From: Neocallimastix lanati (nom. inval.)
Lineage: Eukaryota > Neocallimastigomycota > Neocallimastigomycetes > Neocallimastigales > Neocallimastigaceae
DNA length: 14,573 nucleotides
Direction: 5' to 3'
Assembly: GCA_016946835.1 (NCBI GenBank)
Contig: JACVTC010000428.1
Span: forward strand, 15,001-29,573
Shown here: positions 1 to 8,511 of the stretch, piece after piece
Layout: each line of letters starts with the position of its first letter
Numbering within the stretch: the stretch's first letter is position 1
Made by a program: the position numbers and the translations under genes
The notes under the pieces: model-generated
What the model was told of the DNA's origin: nothing
Seen by the model: the letters and a program-made list of their open reading frames with translations, nothing else
The model's database searches: none

Positions 1-495
1 TAATAACAGTAATAATAGTAATGATTATTAAAGTATAAAAAATAATAATATTAATAATAATAATTATAATAATATTCATTAAAAATATAAAAAAAAAAAT
101 AGTAATAATGTTTATTAAAATATAAAAAATTATAATAAAAAAAATAATAATAATAGTTATTAAAATATAAAAAATTATAATAATAATATGTTTTTCTGTT
201 ACATATAAATTTGTAAAAATACTAATACTGATATATTTTAATAAAATTTGATTAGTAGTTCATACAATTTAATTTAATTTATTTTTTTATAAATATATGT
301 TATAATATATTTTATTATATTTTTTTTTACTTAATTTACTATTATGCTTAGCCAATTATCGTGCTAATAGCAATTTCTAATTACGTTATAATTATTTCAG
401 GTATATTCTTACCAAAATCTTATAAAATATCAAATATATGTTTTCTATTTAATAAAATTTTTTGGAAATTGTACTATTTATATTGAATAGTTAAA
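1..495. repeat. AT-rich intergenic DNA with short tandem repeats
   Basis: Almost pure A/T, with AAT/TAA trinucleotide runs and homopolymers. A 27 bp word occurs identically at 112-138 and 157-183 (period 45 bp), with a degenerate earlier copy near 76-105, so the block is partly a decayed tandem repeat. I see no open frame of gene-like composition on either strand. Confidence 0.7.
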
Positions 496-1246
496 ATGTT
501 TAAATGTACGGTTTATATAATTTTTTTTAATCAAAATTGTTAGTACTTCCGATTTAAAAAATAATAAATTATATAGTTACGAAAATATTACTAATTACGA
601 AAAAAAAGAAAACTATATATATATATACTAAAATTCAAAAGTACATTCTAAAGATGATGTTTTAACATTTCATGATAACTTTTATACTAATTATTATTGT
701 AAAAATGATATTTGTGTAGATATAGATAATGAATATCTTAAACCTTTTATCGAAATACCAGATAAAACTGGAAATGTTTCTTTGTATATTATGGAAACAT
801 TTTTAAATCCTAACCCGAAATTAAATCTATAATATATATTATGTGAAGAAGTCTGTGTTTCATATAAATGTACTACTGACTCACAATGTTTATATGATAA
901 ATGCGTAAACAATTTGTGTGTTTTTAACGAAAATGCCCCTCTAACACATTGTGATGATGTATACACCAGACCTGGTATTTTTAAGAAACACGGTTCGTAT
1001 ACGTATTGTGGAAAATGGAAAAGCATACAACGATAAATGTACAAATGACAACGAATGTTCTTCTAAACTGTGTTATAACAATGGACTTTGTTCAAAGCAA
1101 GACAAAGGACCTAGTGATTCCGAGAATACAGTAAATATAGCCATTATTAATTATGGTACTTTCTTTTAGTTATTTTTTCAATACTCTTATGCTATTTTTG
1201 TTTCTGTTGTAGTGATAATAATATTAAAAAAGATACTTTATTATAA
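496..1246 (+). pseudogene. Broken Cys-rich secreted or membrane protein gene
   Basis: Frame 2 reads as a continuous protein-like text interrupted by TAA at 629-631 and TAA at 830-832. A start at ATG 496 (MFKCTVYIIFF) looks like a signal peptide but is in frame 1 and joins frame 2 only across an 8-T run (521-528). The middle has two Cys-rich modules, first C-x3-C-x4-C-x5-C-x4-C-x4-C (842-920), then, after a frame change at an A-run (1012-1015), CTNDNECSSKLCYNNGLC at about 1039-1092. After that a hydrophobic stretch follows in two alternative frames: WYFLLVIFSILLCYFCF in frame 2 (ending TAA 1244-1246), or YAIFVSVVVIIIL in frame 0 beyond TAG 1167-1169 (ending 1271). Either would be a C-terminal membrane anchor. 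Inference: a decayed extracellular adhesion or receptor-like protein of gut-fungus type; I recognise the Cys pattern, not a named gene. Two indels lie in homopolymers, so sequencing error could explain part of the damage, but not both in-frame stops. Confidence 0.6.
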
Positions 1247-1980
1247 AATATATACTTTATTTAAAAATTGATACATAATATCGATTAAAATAGAAATAAC
1301 AAAAATCAATAGATAATATAAAATTAAAATATTAATAATAAAAATTAATATATCTTTTTAAGTAAATAAATAAATTATTATAAAGATTATAATAAATAAA
1401 CAAATATATAAATAAATAAAAAACAAAAGTATAAAAGTATTAAAGTAATAAAGTAATAAAGCAATAAAAAATAAATATATTAATTACTGTTATTATTATA
1501 ATTATTTTACTATTAATTTATTATATTTCCATAGTAATAAATAAGAATTATCCGTAATAATAATAATAATAATATTATTATTTTTAGTAATAATACAATT
1601 TTATATTTAAAAAATAATAAGGAAACAAAGCAAATAAATTTTTTAAAAAAATAGTTTAAAAAAATTAATAATAAAATTAATAATAATAAAGGGAAGAAGA
1701 AATAAAAAGAATTAAAAAAATTAAATGATAAAATAAATGTCTTTAAAGGTTTTAATATTTTTAATTTTAATAGTTTTTATTAATATTAATATTTTTAAAA
1801 ATTTTTATTAGTACCATTATTTTTAAGCATTTTTATTAGTACTTTTATTTTAATAATTATTATTAGTATTATTATTTTTAAAATCTTTTATACAAAATTT
1901 TTATTATTATTTTTTTTGAAGGTTTTTATTAGGATTATCATTTGTAAAATTTTTTATTACTATTATTAATATCAGATATG
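1247..1980. other. AT-rich non-coding stretch
   Basis: Homopolymers, AAT runs and AAAT/AAGTAATA mini-repeats (for example 1425-1470). In 1740-1970 a loose TTTTTATTAGTA-like word recurs on a poly-T background. No open frame or RNA gene is visible. Confidence 0.6.
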
Positions 1981-1985
1981 AAAGA

Positions 1986-2017
1986 TTCAATCATACAACC
2001 TGAAACAGATGATTGAA
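1986..2017. repeat. 9 bp inverted repeat with 14 nt loop
   Basis: TTCAATCAT (1986-1994) is the exact reverse complement of ATGATTGAA (2009-2017). It lies where recognisable retroelement coding text fades into AT-rich DNA, so it may mark the edge of the truncated element to its right. No function is implied. Confidence 0.5.
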
Positions 2018-2128
2018 CATTTTTAATATGAATACTATATTAAATCCACACGAAAATCTTCTAAGCTATAATTAATTGAACAATTAGATACATGTTTATT
2101 ATACCGAGCTTTATTGCTTGAATAGTAC

Positions 2129-3214
2129 TCATTGATAGAGATAGTAGGATGGAAGATCGAGTATATAAAATTTTGTTTTGCAGTTATGATTTTTATATGT
2201 GATTGAGATTGGGTAGGTTTCACCAATAATAGATTGATTACCTCCGATTCCAGATATCTTTGGAAAACTGGTGTCCGTAGTGTAGGGGATGTTATTTTCT
2301 TTTACAAATTCAATATCCATTAAACTAAGTTGAGAGCCTGAATCAAGAAGAATTTTAGTTTTGATAGAAATATTTGAAACATTAAGATTGAATTCAAAAA
2401 TTGGGAGTTTTACATCAGGTTTGTCTGAAATTCTTGTTCTTGGAGAAGTATTTGGCTTTGGATTGCTTAAGTGTGAACTGGAAGTAGGTTTGTTTTTGTT
2501 CTTAAGTGGACATTTTTCTAAGAAGTGGTCAGCAGAACCACAATACAAACATAGGTTTTCTCTTCTTCTTCGATTCTTTTCTTCTTTCGATAAAGGACCA
2601 TGGAATTTAGAGGTAGAAGATTTCTTGTTGAATGATTGCCTTTTGTCGTTAATATTAAAAGAGTTATTAAATTTTCTTTGGGGGTTAAAGAATTGCTTGT
2701 GGATAGAGATTATTGAATCGATTCTTGACGCTCTGGTTTACATGTTGAAAAGAGAAGATGGCTCAGGAAACATCTCAAGTATTTTGGTAGCGATCTGTTC
2801 ATTAAGACCAGCGAGGAAAGCGTCCATTTTTGCTTCCTCATTCCATGATGACTCGTCAGCGTACCTATTGAACTCAAGAATGTAGTTTCCTACATTCCCA
2901 AGACGTTTTTGCTTAATTGTTCTGAGCTTTTGATTAGCGACAAAGGTAGCATCATTATTACCTAAAGCGGCTTTGAGTCTTAAAACGAATCCTTCGTAGT
3001 TCTTTAGGCAAGGATCTCTATTTTCTATTAGAGTAGCTGCCCAATTCATAGCTTTTCCATAAAGTCTTGAAATAATATAAGCAATTTTGGTAGTATCGTT
3101 TTGGAATCTGTCTGGGTGGAGCATGAAAATAAGTTCAATTTTAGCGAGAAATCCCTTGAAGTAACGGCGGTTGCCAGCAAATCCATCCTTGTAAGTTGCA
3201 TTGTTATCCTCCAT
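2129..3214 (-). pseudogene. Ty3/gypsy gag-protease relic, truncated before RT
   Basis: Reading leftward, the likely start is the ATG at 3214 (MEDNNATYKDGF); an upstream in-frame ATG at 3241 adds nine residues. The first ~158 residues match the capsid domain of sushi/Tf1-like fungal Gag (RRYFKGFLAKIELIF, YIISRLYGKAMNWA, YILEFNRYADESSWNEEA, FLAGL). A TAA at 2738-2740 interrupts, but the same frame continues as a Gag linker (RIDSIISIH), a basic stretch (NRRRRENL), a CX2CX4HX4C zinc knuckle (CLYCGSADHFLEKC, 2551-2510) and an aspartic protease start with an intact LLDSG site (Asp at about 2344). It stops at TGA 2129-2131 just after DLPSY, where protease text should continue. No reverse transcriptase or integrase follows. 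The single nonsense codon is most simply a CAA-to-TAA change. The zinc knuckle and intact DSG show it is a different family from the element at 6086-12351. Confidence 0.85.
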
Positions 3215-3241
3215 GATGATTAAGTGGATAATTTTTTTCAA

Positions 3242-3941
3242 AAGGTAGATTTTCCAAAAGGTTGATTAAAAGAATTTGTGAAGAGTTGATAAGATAATAG
3301 TTATAGTTATTGATATAATTAGGCCAGAAAATCTTCTTATTTTAATTAGAGATTTTAGATTATTAATAGAAATATTTATTGTAAAAGTTCTTTAAATTTT
3401 GTTAAAACTACGAGTTCTACATTGTAAAAAAGTAACTTGATTATGGCCAGAAATAATTTACAAAGTATAAGAATTAGTTCAAGGTAAAAAAGATTATAAT
3501 TTCTAATATTCTCATTTTTTTTGATTAAATAATTAATTAACATTAATTAATTTATTAATTATTATTTTACTATATAAACCAATTAATAGAATGTTAAATC
3601 ATCAAGTCTATAAATTGTTTTAGGATTAAGCGATAAGTTCCCGTAGCTCTTGAATAGTAAGAAGGTAAGTTCGAGTGTTAATATTAATTATAAATTAATA
3701 AAAGGAAGTAACGGAACTGATTTCTTTATAATCACTAACTTAATTAGCAGAAAGAGACTAGCTGATTATTCTCCCCGATTTCAACAATACCTTATGTTCA
3801 AGTATTATGTTCAGTAATTTAACTTACCACGCGAAAGGAGTCGCTTATTTCTAATATATATATAGTTTATTAATTGAAAAAATAATTTTTATTAATCCAA
3901 GATTCCATAGGATATATATTCGGATAAAGTTACTGAATAGA
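3242..3941. other. Non-coding DNA upstream of the gag relic, possible LTR
   Basis: By position this should hold the leader, primer-binding site and 5' LTR of the minus-strand gag relic. A candidate LTR edge is TGTGAAGAG at 3277, but no matching copy exists in the window, so it cannot be confirmed. The word GGCCAGAAA occurs at 3322-3330 and 3445-3453, the same word that opens the minisatellite units further right. Stretches at 3620-3670 and 3750-3850 are less AT-rich but have no sustained open frame. Confidence 0.35.
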
Positions 3942-4520
3942 CCAGAATAGGTTTTGAAAGTGGCCAAAAAAAGTGGTTAGATTGCCTAGAATAAGTAGTC
4001 AGAAGTGGCCAGAAAGAGTGGTTGAATTTACCAGAATAAGTAGTCAGAAGTGGCCAGAAAGAGTGGTTGAATTTACCAGAATAAGTAGTCAGAAGTGGCC
4101 AGAAAGAGTGGTTGAATTTACCAGAATAAGTAGTCAGAAGTGGCCAGAAAGAGTGGTTGAATTTACCAGAATAAGTAGTCAGAAGTGGCCAGAAAGAGTG
4201 GTTGAATTTACAAGAATAAGTAGTCAGAAGTGGCCAGAAAGAGTGGTTGAATTTACAAGAATAAGTAGTCAGAAGTGGCCAGAAAGAGTGGTTGAATTTA
4301 CAAGAATAAGTAGTCAGAAGTGGACGAAAAAAGTGGTATTATAAACCGAAATTAGTAATAGGAGTGACCGGAATGCGTAGTAGTAGGCTTAACCAAAATT
4401 AATAGAATTGGCCTGAGGGAGTGGTAGATAAAACCAGAAATAATTGTAAGATTAGCCGAAAGGAATGGTAGTAATCTGAATGTAGATACTTTTCAATAGA
4501 GGCCTAAGGTGGTGATTATA
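3942..4520 (+). repeat. Minisatellite of 22-23 bp half-units with 45 bp core
   Basis: Units of 45 bp run from 3988 in perfect register: 3988, 4033, 4078, 4123, 4168, 4213 and 4258, then an eighth unit from 4303 that decays after its first 21 bases. Each unit splits into two related halves, CCAGAATAAGTAGTCAGAAG... and CCAGAAAGAGTGGTTGAATT..., so it is a duplicated 22-23 bp ancestor. Degenerate half-units beginning CCAGAA, CCGAAA, CCGGAA, CCAAAA or CCTGAG continue on both sides (from 3942, and to about 4520). Units 1-4 end in CC and units 5-7 in CA. Because 45 is a multiple of 3, a 123-codon frame (3973-4344) stays open with a 15-residue period (RISSQKWPERVVEFT). It has no ATG, starts at GTG and has TGA at 3955-3957, so I do not call it a gene. 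Confidence 0.95.
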
Positions 4521-5066
4521 ATGTCGAAGTATTGGGCACTTTTCGTGGGTGTTTTTATTGTAATGGTGGGACGTGGTGTAGAGACACAGAAAGAAGAAAC
4601 CTCAATAGGTTTACACTATCTGTATAAATAATTCGTTTTATTAAAAATATTTTTTATTAATTATAAAATTTAAAATAATTATTAATATTAATCAACAAAG
4701 ATAATATTTCGAATTATTTATACGTTAATTATTATTAATAAAAGCACGAAGAAAAATATTTTCATTCGTGAAGTTCGCACTATTTATACTTTTAACGGAA
4801 AAACAGTTTTAACATGTAAAAATAATTTTAAAGAAATATTTAAAAATATGTTTATTATAATTAATAATGTAAAGTTTCTAGATTATAGATTTCAATTGAT
4901 GAAAATGAATCTTATCGAAAAAGAATAAAATAATTTATATATTAAGAATTTCTAAATTCATTTCAGTTAAATTACAAACCGAAAGAGTCTTTAACTTTCT
5001 ATAATTTTATACAGAAAGAACATTCAAGAAGATATTATTAATAATTAATAAAATAATTATTTATGC
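4521..5066. other. AT-rich DNA with a possible LTR start
   Basis: A purine-rich segment (GGTGGGACGTGG, 4565-4576) is followed by TGTAGAGACAC from 4577, which resembles a polypurine tract and LTR start, with a TATAAATA at 4623-4630. On the minus strand another TATAAATA lies at 4788-4781. No open frame is present. The LTR reading is weak because no matching second copy is visible. Confidence 0.25.
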
Positions 5067-5138
5067 AAAATGGGTTAAGGTGTGAGTCGAACCCATGAAG
5101 TATTAGCCATGGTCAATATAACTAACCACAAGACCATT
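5067..5138 (-). ncRNA. tRNA-like pol III unit (tRNA relic or SINE head)
   Basis: On the minus strand there is an A-box-like TGGTTAGTTATA (5128-5117), then a B-box-like GGGTTCGACTC (5094-5084) 22 bases further on, and a TTTT pol III terminator (5070-5067) directly after. These are in the order and spacing of a tRNA-type gene. However, no 7 bp acceptor stem forms, the T stem has mismatches and no clear anticodon loop can be drawn, so it is not a functional tRNA. A perfect 6 bp inverted repeat (ATGGTC 5109-5114 with GACCAT 5132-5137) encloses the A box. Most likely a tRNA pseudogene or the head of a tRNA-derived SINE. Confidence 0.5.
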
Positions 5139-5826
5139 ATTCTGATTTCTTATATTCTGATAAGAATGTACTAAATAATGCATTCTTAATTAAATCTACG
5201 ATTTATTTTTAATACATTATGTGTACATTATTATTTTTGTACTTTAATAAATTTTTAAATCCAAAGATCAAAAATTAAATCAAAAATTATATTAAATTTT
5301 ATATTTTTATATTAAATCTTATATTAATAGTAATATTTTTATATATTTAAAACTTATATTAGCAATATTAATAATAAATCTTATTTTTTTTATTTTTATA
5401 TTAATAATGAAATTTTTTTTTATTAATAATATTTTTTTTTATATTGATAATTAAAATTTATATATTATATTTTAACTTTTATTATAAAATTTTATATCAA
5501 AATGTTTTATTTTATATTGAAAAATATTTTATTTTATTAAAAATCTTTATATTAGAATAGTATTTTTATTTTTATTTGAATATTTTAACAGATTGTATTA
5601 ATAATTATAGCCAATTAAATAAATTCTTATTAGTAATATTTTAGATAGATTATTCTAAATAAATAAATAAATAAATAAAAAAAAAAAAAAAAAAAAAAAA
5701 AATATGTTTTATTAATATTACAAATGTATTTTATTTATATTATTATAATTAAAATTTTATATAATTGATTATAAAAATCAATTTAAATTTAATAATTTTT
5801 ATAAAAAAAAAATAAAATGTAATAAT
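5139..5826. other. AT-rich stretch with long poly-A tract
   Basis: Contains five AAAT units (5657-5676) running into 26 consecutive A (5677-5702), plus many poly-T runs. The AAAT-plus-A26 block could be the tail of a plus-strand retroposon, but nothing upstream is recognisable. No genes are seen. Confidence 0.5.
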
Positions 5827-6030
5827 ATAAAATTTAGTGGCAAGAACAACTTTTATGCCTTAACAAAAAGTATAAATAGTTGTAAATTTTGCTATAAATT
5901 TTTAGAAATAAATCAATTAATAAAATTAATAAATAAAATAAAAAAACAAATAAATAAAATAAAAAAACAAATAAATAAAATTTGTGTGTCTTTTACTTTT
6001 ATTTTTATTTAATTCTCTAAAACCTTAACA
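5827..6030 (+). other. LTR-like 3' end (TATA box to ...CCTTAACA)
   Basis: A canonical TATA box (GTATAAATAG) lies at 5870-5879, followed by about 150 bases ending ACCTTAACA at 6030, then ATTCTACG. A related arrangement occurs at 13957-14166 (TATAAATAG ... ACCTCAACA, then ATTCGG), and the 30-40 bases before each end align (GTGT, TTACTT, TATTT, AAT, ACCT-AACA, ATTC). Inference: both are promoter-to-U5 ends of one LTR family on the plus strand. Copies are too diverged for certainty. Confidence 0.35.
5927..5983 (+). repeat. 21 bp A-rich tandem repeat
   Basis: A 21 bp unit, ending in seven A and a C, repeats with C at 5947 and 5968 and a partial third copy. It lies between the TATA box at 5870 and the ACCTTAACA end at 6030. 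Confidence 0.7.
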
Positions 6031-6080
6031 ATTCTACGTAAGAACTACTTTATGAAGTTATTCATAAATTAGTTCTGTTC

Positions 6081-6085
6081 TACAA
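6081..6085. repeat. Target-site duplication TACAA (left copy)
   Basis: TACAA directly precedes the left LTR start TGTTGAG (6086) and is repeated exactly after the right LTR end TTTACA (12352-12356). Five bp is the usual Ty3/gypsy integrase spacing. Confidence 0.9.
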
Positions 6086-6673
6086 TGTTGAGTTAATTAC
6101 TTATATTAAAGGATAAACTTGGTTGGAAGCCTTTAATCTAATAACCTTATGGATATTATTTTATTTTATAAATTTATTTATTTAAATTATAAAAATATTA
6201 TTTTATTATTAAGCTTTTAATTAACTATATTTTATTTAATATGTTTTATTATAAAGTTATCAGATTATTTTGTAAATAATAATCTTACAAAAATTTAAAA
6301 AAGAATATTTTTTAGTTCTTTTATATTTTTGAAAAACAATATAAAATATTTAATGATATATTTTAATAAATACTAATTTAAAGATAACAATATAAAATAT
6401 AATTTTAATATATAAAGTAATAAAATAATATATATATAATATAAGATAATAAAAATATATAAAATAATATAATTAATAAAAAACAGTTTTTATAAATAAT
6501 ATTCAATTTGTATTAATTAATATAAAAAAAAGGGATAATATTAATTAATATGTAATACAATATTAATTAGGTTATGAACAGTACAAGGATTTAAGAAATA
6601 CAAATTATATTTTTAATTAAATTATTATATTTGTAGTATTGAATATAAATTAATTTGTATCAAATCCTTGACA
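6086..6673 (-). repeat. 3' LTR of the chromovirus
   Basis: On the plus strand it runs TGTTGAGTTA ... ATCCTTGACA, so in element orientation it begins TGTCAAGGAT and ends CTCAACA. It aligns over its whole length with 11694-12351 at roughly 97% by eye, but lacks one 40 bp repeat copy and a 31 bp spacer present there. It carries the same TATA-like site, the self-primer sequence (6288-6279) and a shortened U5 inverted repeat (ATTAAAGG 6105-6112 with CCTTTAAT 6130-6137). Confidence 0.95.
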
Positions 6674-6676
6674 ACG

Positions 6677-6684
6677 CTCTCTCC
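6677..6684 (-). promoter_or_regulatory. Polypurine tract for plus-strand priming
   Basis: CTCTCTCC on the plus strand is GGAGAGAG in element orientation, three bases from the LTR start TGTCAAGG. Position and composition fit a PPT, though it is short and the CGT before the LTR is atypical. Confidence 0.6.
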
Positions 6685-6686
6685 AA

Positions 6687-6812
6687 GAATTCGCATTCTA
6701 CGCGAATTCAGGAATACTAATATTTTTGATATTAGTTTATTCAAAAGAGTACTCAAGAAGTATTTGAAATTCACTTGAGCATAAATGTTCAATTGGCCAT
6801 GTGAATTTCAAA
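6687..6812. repeat. Cluster of three inverted repeats in the 3' untranslated segment
   Basis: Three perfect stems follow each other between the pol stop and the polypurine tract: GAATTCGC/GCGAATTC (6687-6694, 6702-6709, 7 nt loop); ACTAATAT/ATATTAGT (6716-6723, 6729-6736, 5 nt loop); and TTTGAAATTCAC/GTGAATTTCAAA (6763-6774, 6801-6812). The last encloses a further TTGAGCAT/ATGTTCAA hairpin (6775-6782, 6785-6792, one G-T pair). An alternative CTCAAG/CTTGAG pairing (6752-6757, 6774-6779) competes with it. Such dense structure is not expected by chance in 126 bases. Confidence 0.75.
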
Positions 6813-6870
6813 CTAGTTGGAGAAATAAATTGTGTTGAATATATATTTTTAAAAGAAATTTTTTTTTTAA
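6813..6870 (-). other. Remainder of the pol 3' untranslated segment
   Basis: Short AT-rich stretch between the hairpin cluster and the pol stop codon (6871-6873). It holds runs of T and A and no motif I recognise. Confidence 0.4.
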
Positions 6871-7632
6871 TTAAAAACTATATGAGATGGAGACTGGTTT
6901 CCTATTACTATTAATGTATTTAATAAAAATATTTTGGCTTCTTGGATTATCCTCAACTTCAGAAGAAGATACCCAATTATAGGATGAACGATATTTATAA
7001 CGGATTTTATATTCGTATTGTTTCTTCTTATAGTTAGTTCTAAATCCCGCAATTTCAATAATATCCTTAATAGACTCAGGATCTTTATATCGTTTTCTAA
7101 ACTTTTCAGATACTGGTGTGAATGGTTCGAGTTCAGAGACGTGGAAAACGTTATGATGCTTAGGAAAGGGTGAATTTTTAAGTTCAATTTCATAATTATT
7201 ATTATGTAAAACATTGGTTACTTTGTATGGACCATATTTGCATGGAGCTAGTTTTGAGCTTGATTCTATAGTTAACGAAGGGGGAGCTTGAATCCACACC
7301 AAGTCGTCAATGTTGTAAGAAGGAGCGGTAATTCTTTTTCTATCAGCAGAGCGTTTATATAGCTCTTGGGATCGGAGAAGAACTTCTTTAACATGGTTAA
7401 AACTTTCATAAACTTTTTGAACCATTTTATGATTAATGTTACAAGTAGGGAGTAGTGTATATTCATCCATGTAAGGATGAAATCCATAGTTGATAAAAAA
7501 GGGAGTTTCGTTAGTGGAAGGATGAATTGAGTTGTTATAAGCAAACTCAGCAAGTAGAAGAAAATCAACCCAATCATCATGATAAAAAGATCTTGAGAAG
7601 CAGCGAAGGTATTGTTCGATGTAAGAATTGCA
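6871..7632 (-). pseudogene. pol: Integrase C-terminus, GPY module and chromodomain
   Basis: Same frame as the integrase to its right, cut off from it by TGA at 7633-7635. It begins with the tail of the catalytic core (EQYLRCFSRSF, LLAEFAYNNSIHPSTNETPF, a classic Ty3/gypsy signature), then the GPF/Y module (KLAPCKYGPYKV, about 7254-7219), then NVFHVSELEPF, and a chromodomain (about 7071-6910: PESIKDIIEI, YEYKIRYKYR, YNWVSSSEVEDN, IFIKYI). It ends at TAA 6871-6873. The GPY module and chromodomain act after strand transfer to tether integrase to target chromatin, typically histone H3 marks. The ATG at 7470 lies inside the pol text and is not a true start. The open length matches that of an intact element's end. 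Confidence 0.88.
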
Positions 7633-8511
7633 TCATTCAACTTGACCTACGGTTTCATGGTGGTCAGTGGTAGCTATTTTCGATTTGATATTTAATAAGA
7701 ATAGAAATTCTTGCCAAAGTTCACTCGTAAACTGTGAACCTCTATCCGTAATAATATCATAGAGTAGACCATGGAGCTTATAGATATTATTGATAAAAGC
7801 TTTAGCTGTTTGTACGGAATTTGGAATATCTTTGAAGGGTATAAGGTGTATCATTTTTGAAAATCTATCAACTACAACCATAATCACCGTATTACCTTTG
7901 GATGGTGGAAGACAGCATAAGAAATCAATTTCGGTTGATTTCCAAGGTCTTTCTGGAACGTCGAGCGGTTGAAGTAACCCAAATTTACGGTGCCTAGATT
8001 TTTTGTTTCTCATACATGTTTCACACGACTTTACAAAATTCTTAACATCATCTTCCATCTTGGGCCACCAAAAGTTTCTTGAGAGTAACTCCATAGTTCT
8101 TTTGACACCAAGATGACCCGCAGCAGGTTTCTCATGATAACGAGTTAAAATATCTAAACGAAGTTGATCTGGTATGTAAATAAGATTGTTGTAGAATATT
8201 AAATCATTTTCTAATTTAAACTTATTCATTTTGCGAAATGGTTTATAATGGGAACTTTGAGACACATTATTTTCAGAAAAATATATACAAAGATCCTTAG
8301 AAACCTTATCATTCTTTAAGTTTATTTTAATATTATTGAGAAGATCTTTAGTTATGCTAATTAAACAGGGGATTTCACCAATATTCTTACTGTCTAAGAT
8401 AAACTCAGGTTTATCCTCTATATCTTCCTTTTGGTAGTCTGGTCTTCTGGATAACGAATTGGGTTTGCTATTCTTTTTACCTTGGCGATAGATGAGTTCA
8501 AAGTCGTATTC
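7633..8511 (-). pseudogene. pol: Integrase N-terminus and catalytic core
   Basis: Follows RNase H in the same frame, after a TAA at 8512-8514; the opening text (EYDFELIYRQGKKN, LSRRPDY) is the usual RNase H to integrase tether. The zinc-binding domain is complete: HX6HX29CX2C with His at 8136 and 8115, Cys at 8025 and 8016. All three catalytic acidic residues are present: Asp at 7926 (STEIDF), Asp at 7746 (ITDRGSQF) and Glu at 7638 (VGQVE), with 35 residues between the last two (D35E). The enzyme cuts target DNA and joins the LTR ends. The frame ends at TGA 7633-7635 directly after the catalytic Glu, where an Arg codon is usual, so a CGA-to-TGA transition is likely. GTG at 8265 is not a start. 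Confidence 0.9.

Noticed and set aside
694-1044. Minus-strand open frame of 116 codons
   Set aside because: It overlaps the Cys-rich gene text on the plus strand and shows no motif of its own.
2035-2226. Minus-strand 63-codon frame as continuation of protease or pol
   Set aside because: It overlaps the protease in another frame and no pol motif is recognisable.
2361-2885. Plus-strand open frame of 174 codons
   Set aside because: It is the antisense shadow of the gag-protease relic, which has clear family motifs on the minus strand.
3277-3941. Confirmed 5' LTR of the gag relic
   Set aside because: A TGT edge is present at 3277, but no second copy, primer site or target duplication supports it.
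3988-4325. CRISPR array
   Set aside because: Units abut with no unique spacers; the sequence is eukaryotic minisatellite DNA.
3973-4344. 123-codon open frame of 15-residue repeats as a real protein gene
   Set aside because: It begins at GTG, has no ATG and a stop at 3955-3957, and is open only because the 45 bp repeat keeps phase; the repeat is the simpler explanation.
5067-5138. Functional tRNA gene
   Set aside because: Acceptor and T stems do not pair and no anticodon loop can be assigned.
7272-7640. Minus-strand 122-codon frame overlapping integrase
   Set aside because: Out-of-frame shadow of the integrase C-terminus; the real motifs lie in the frame at 6871-7632.
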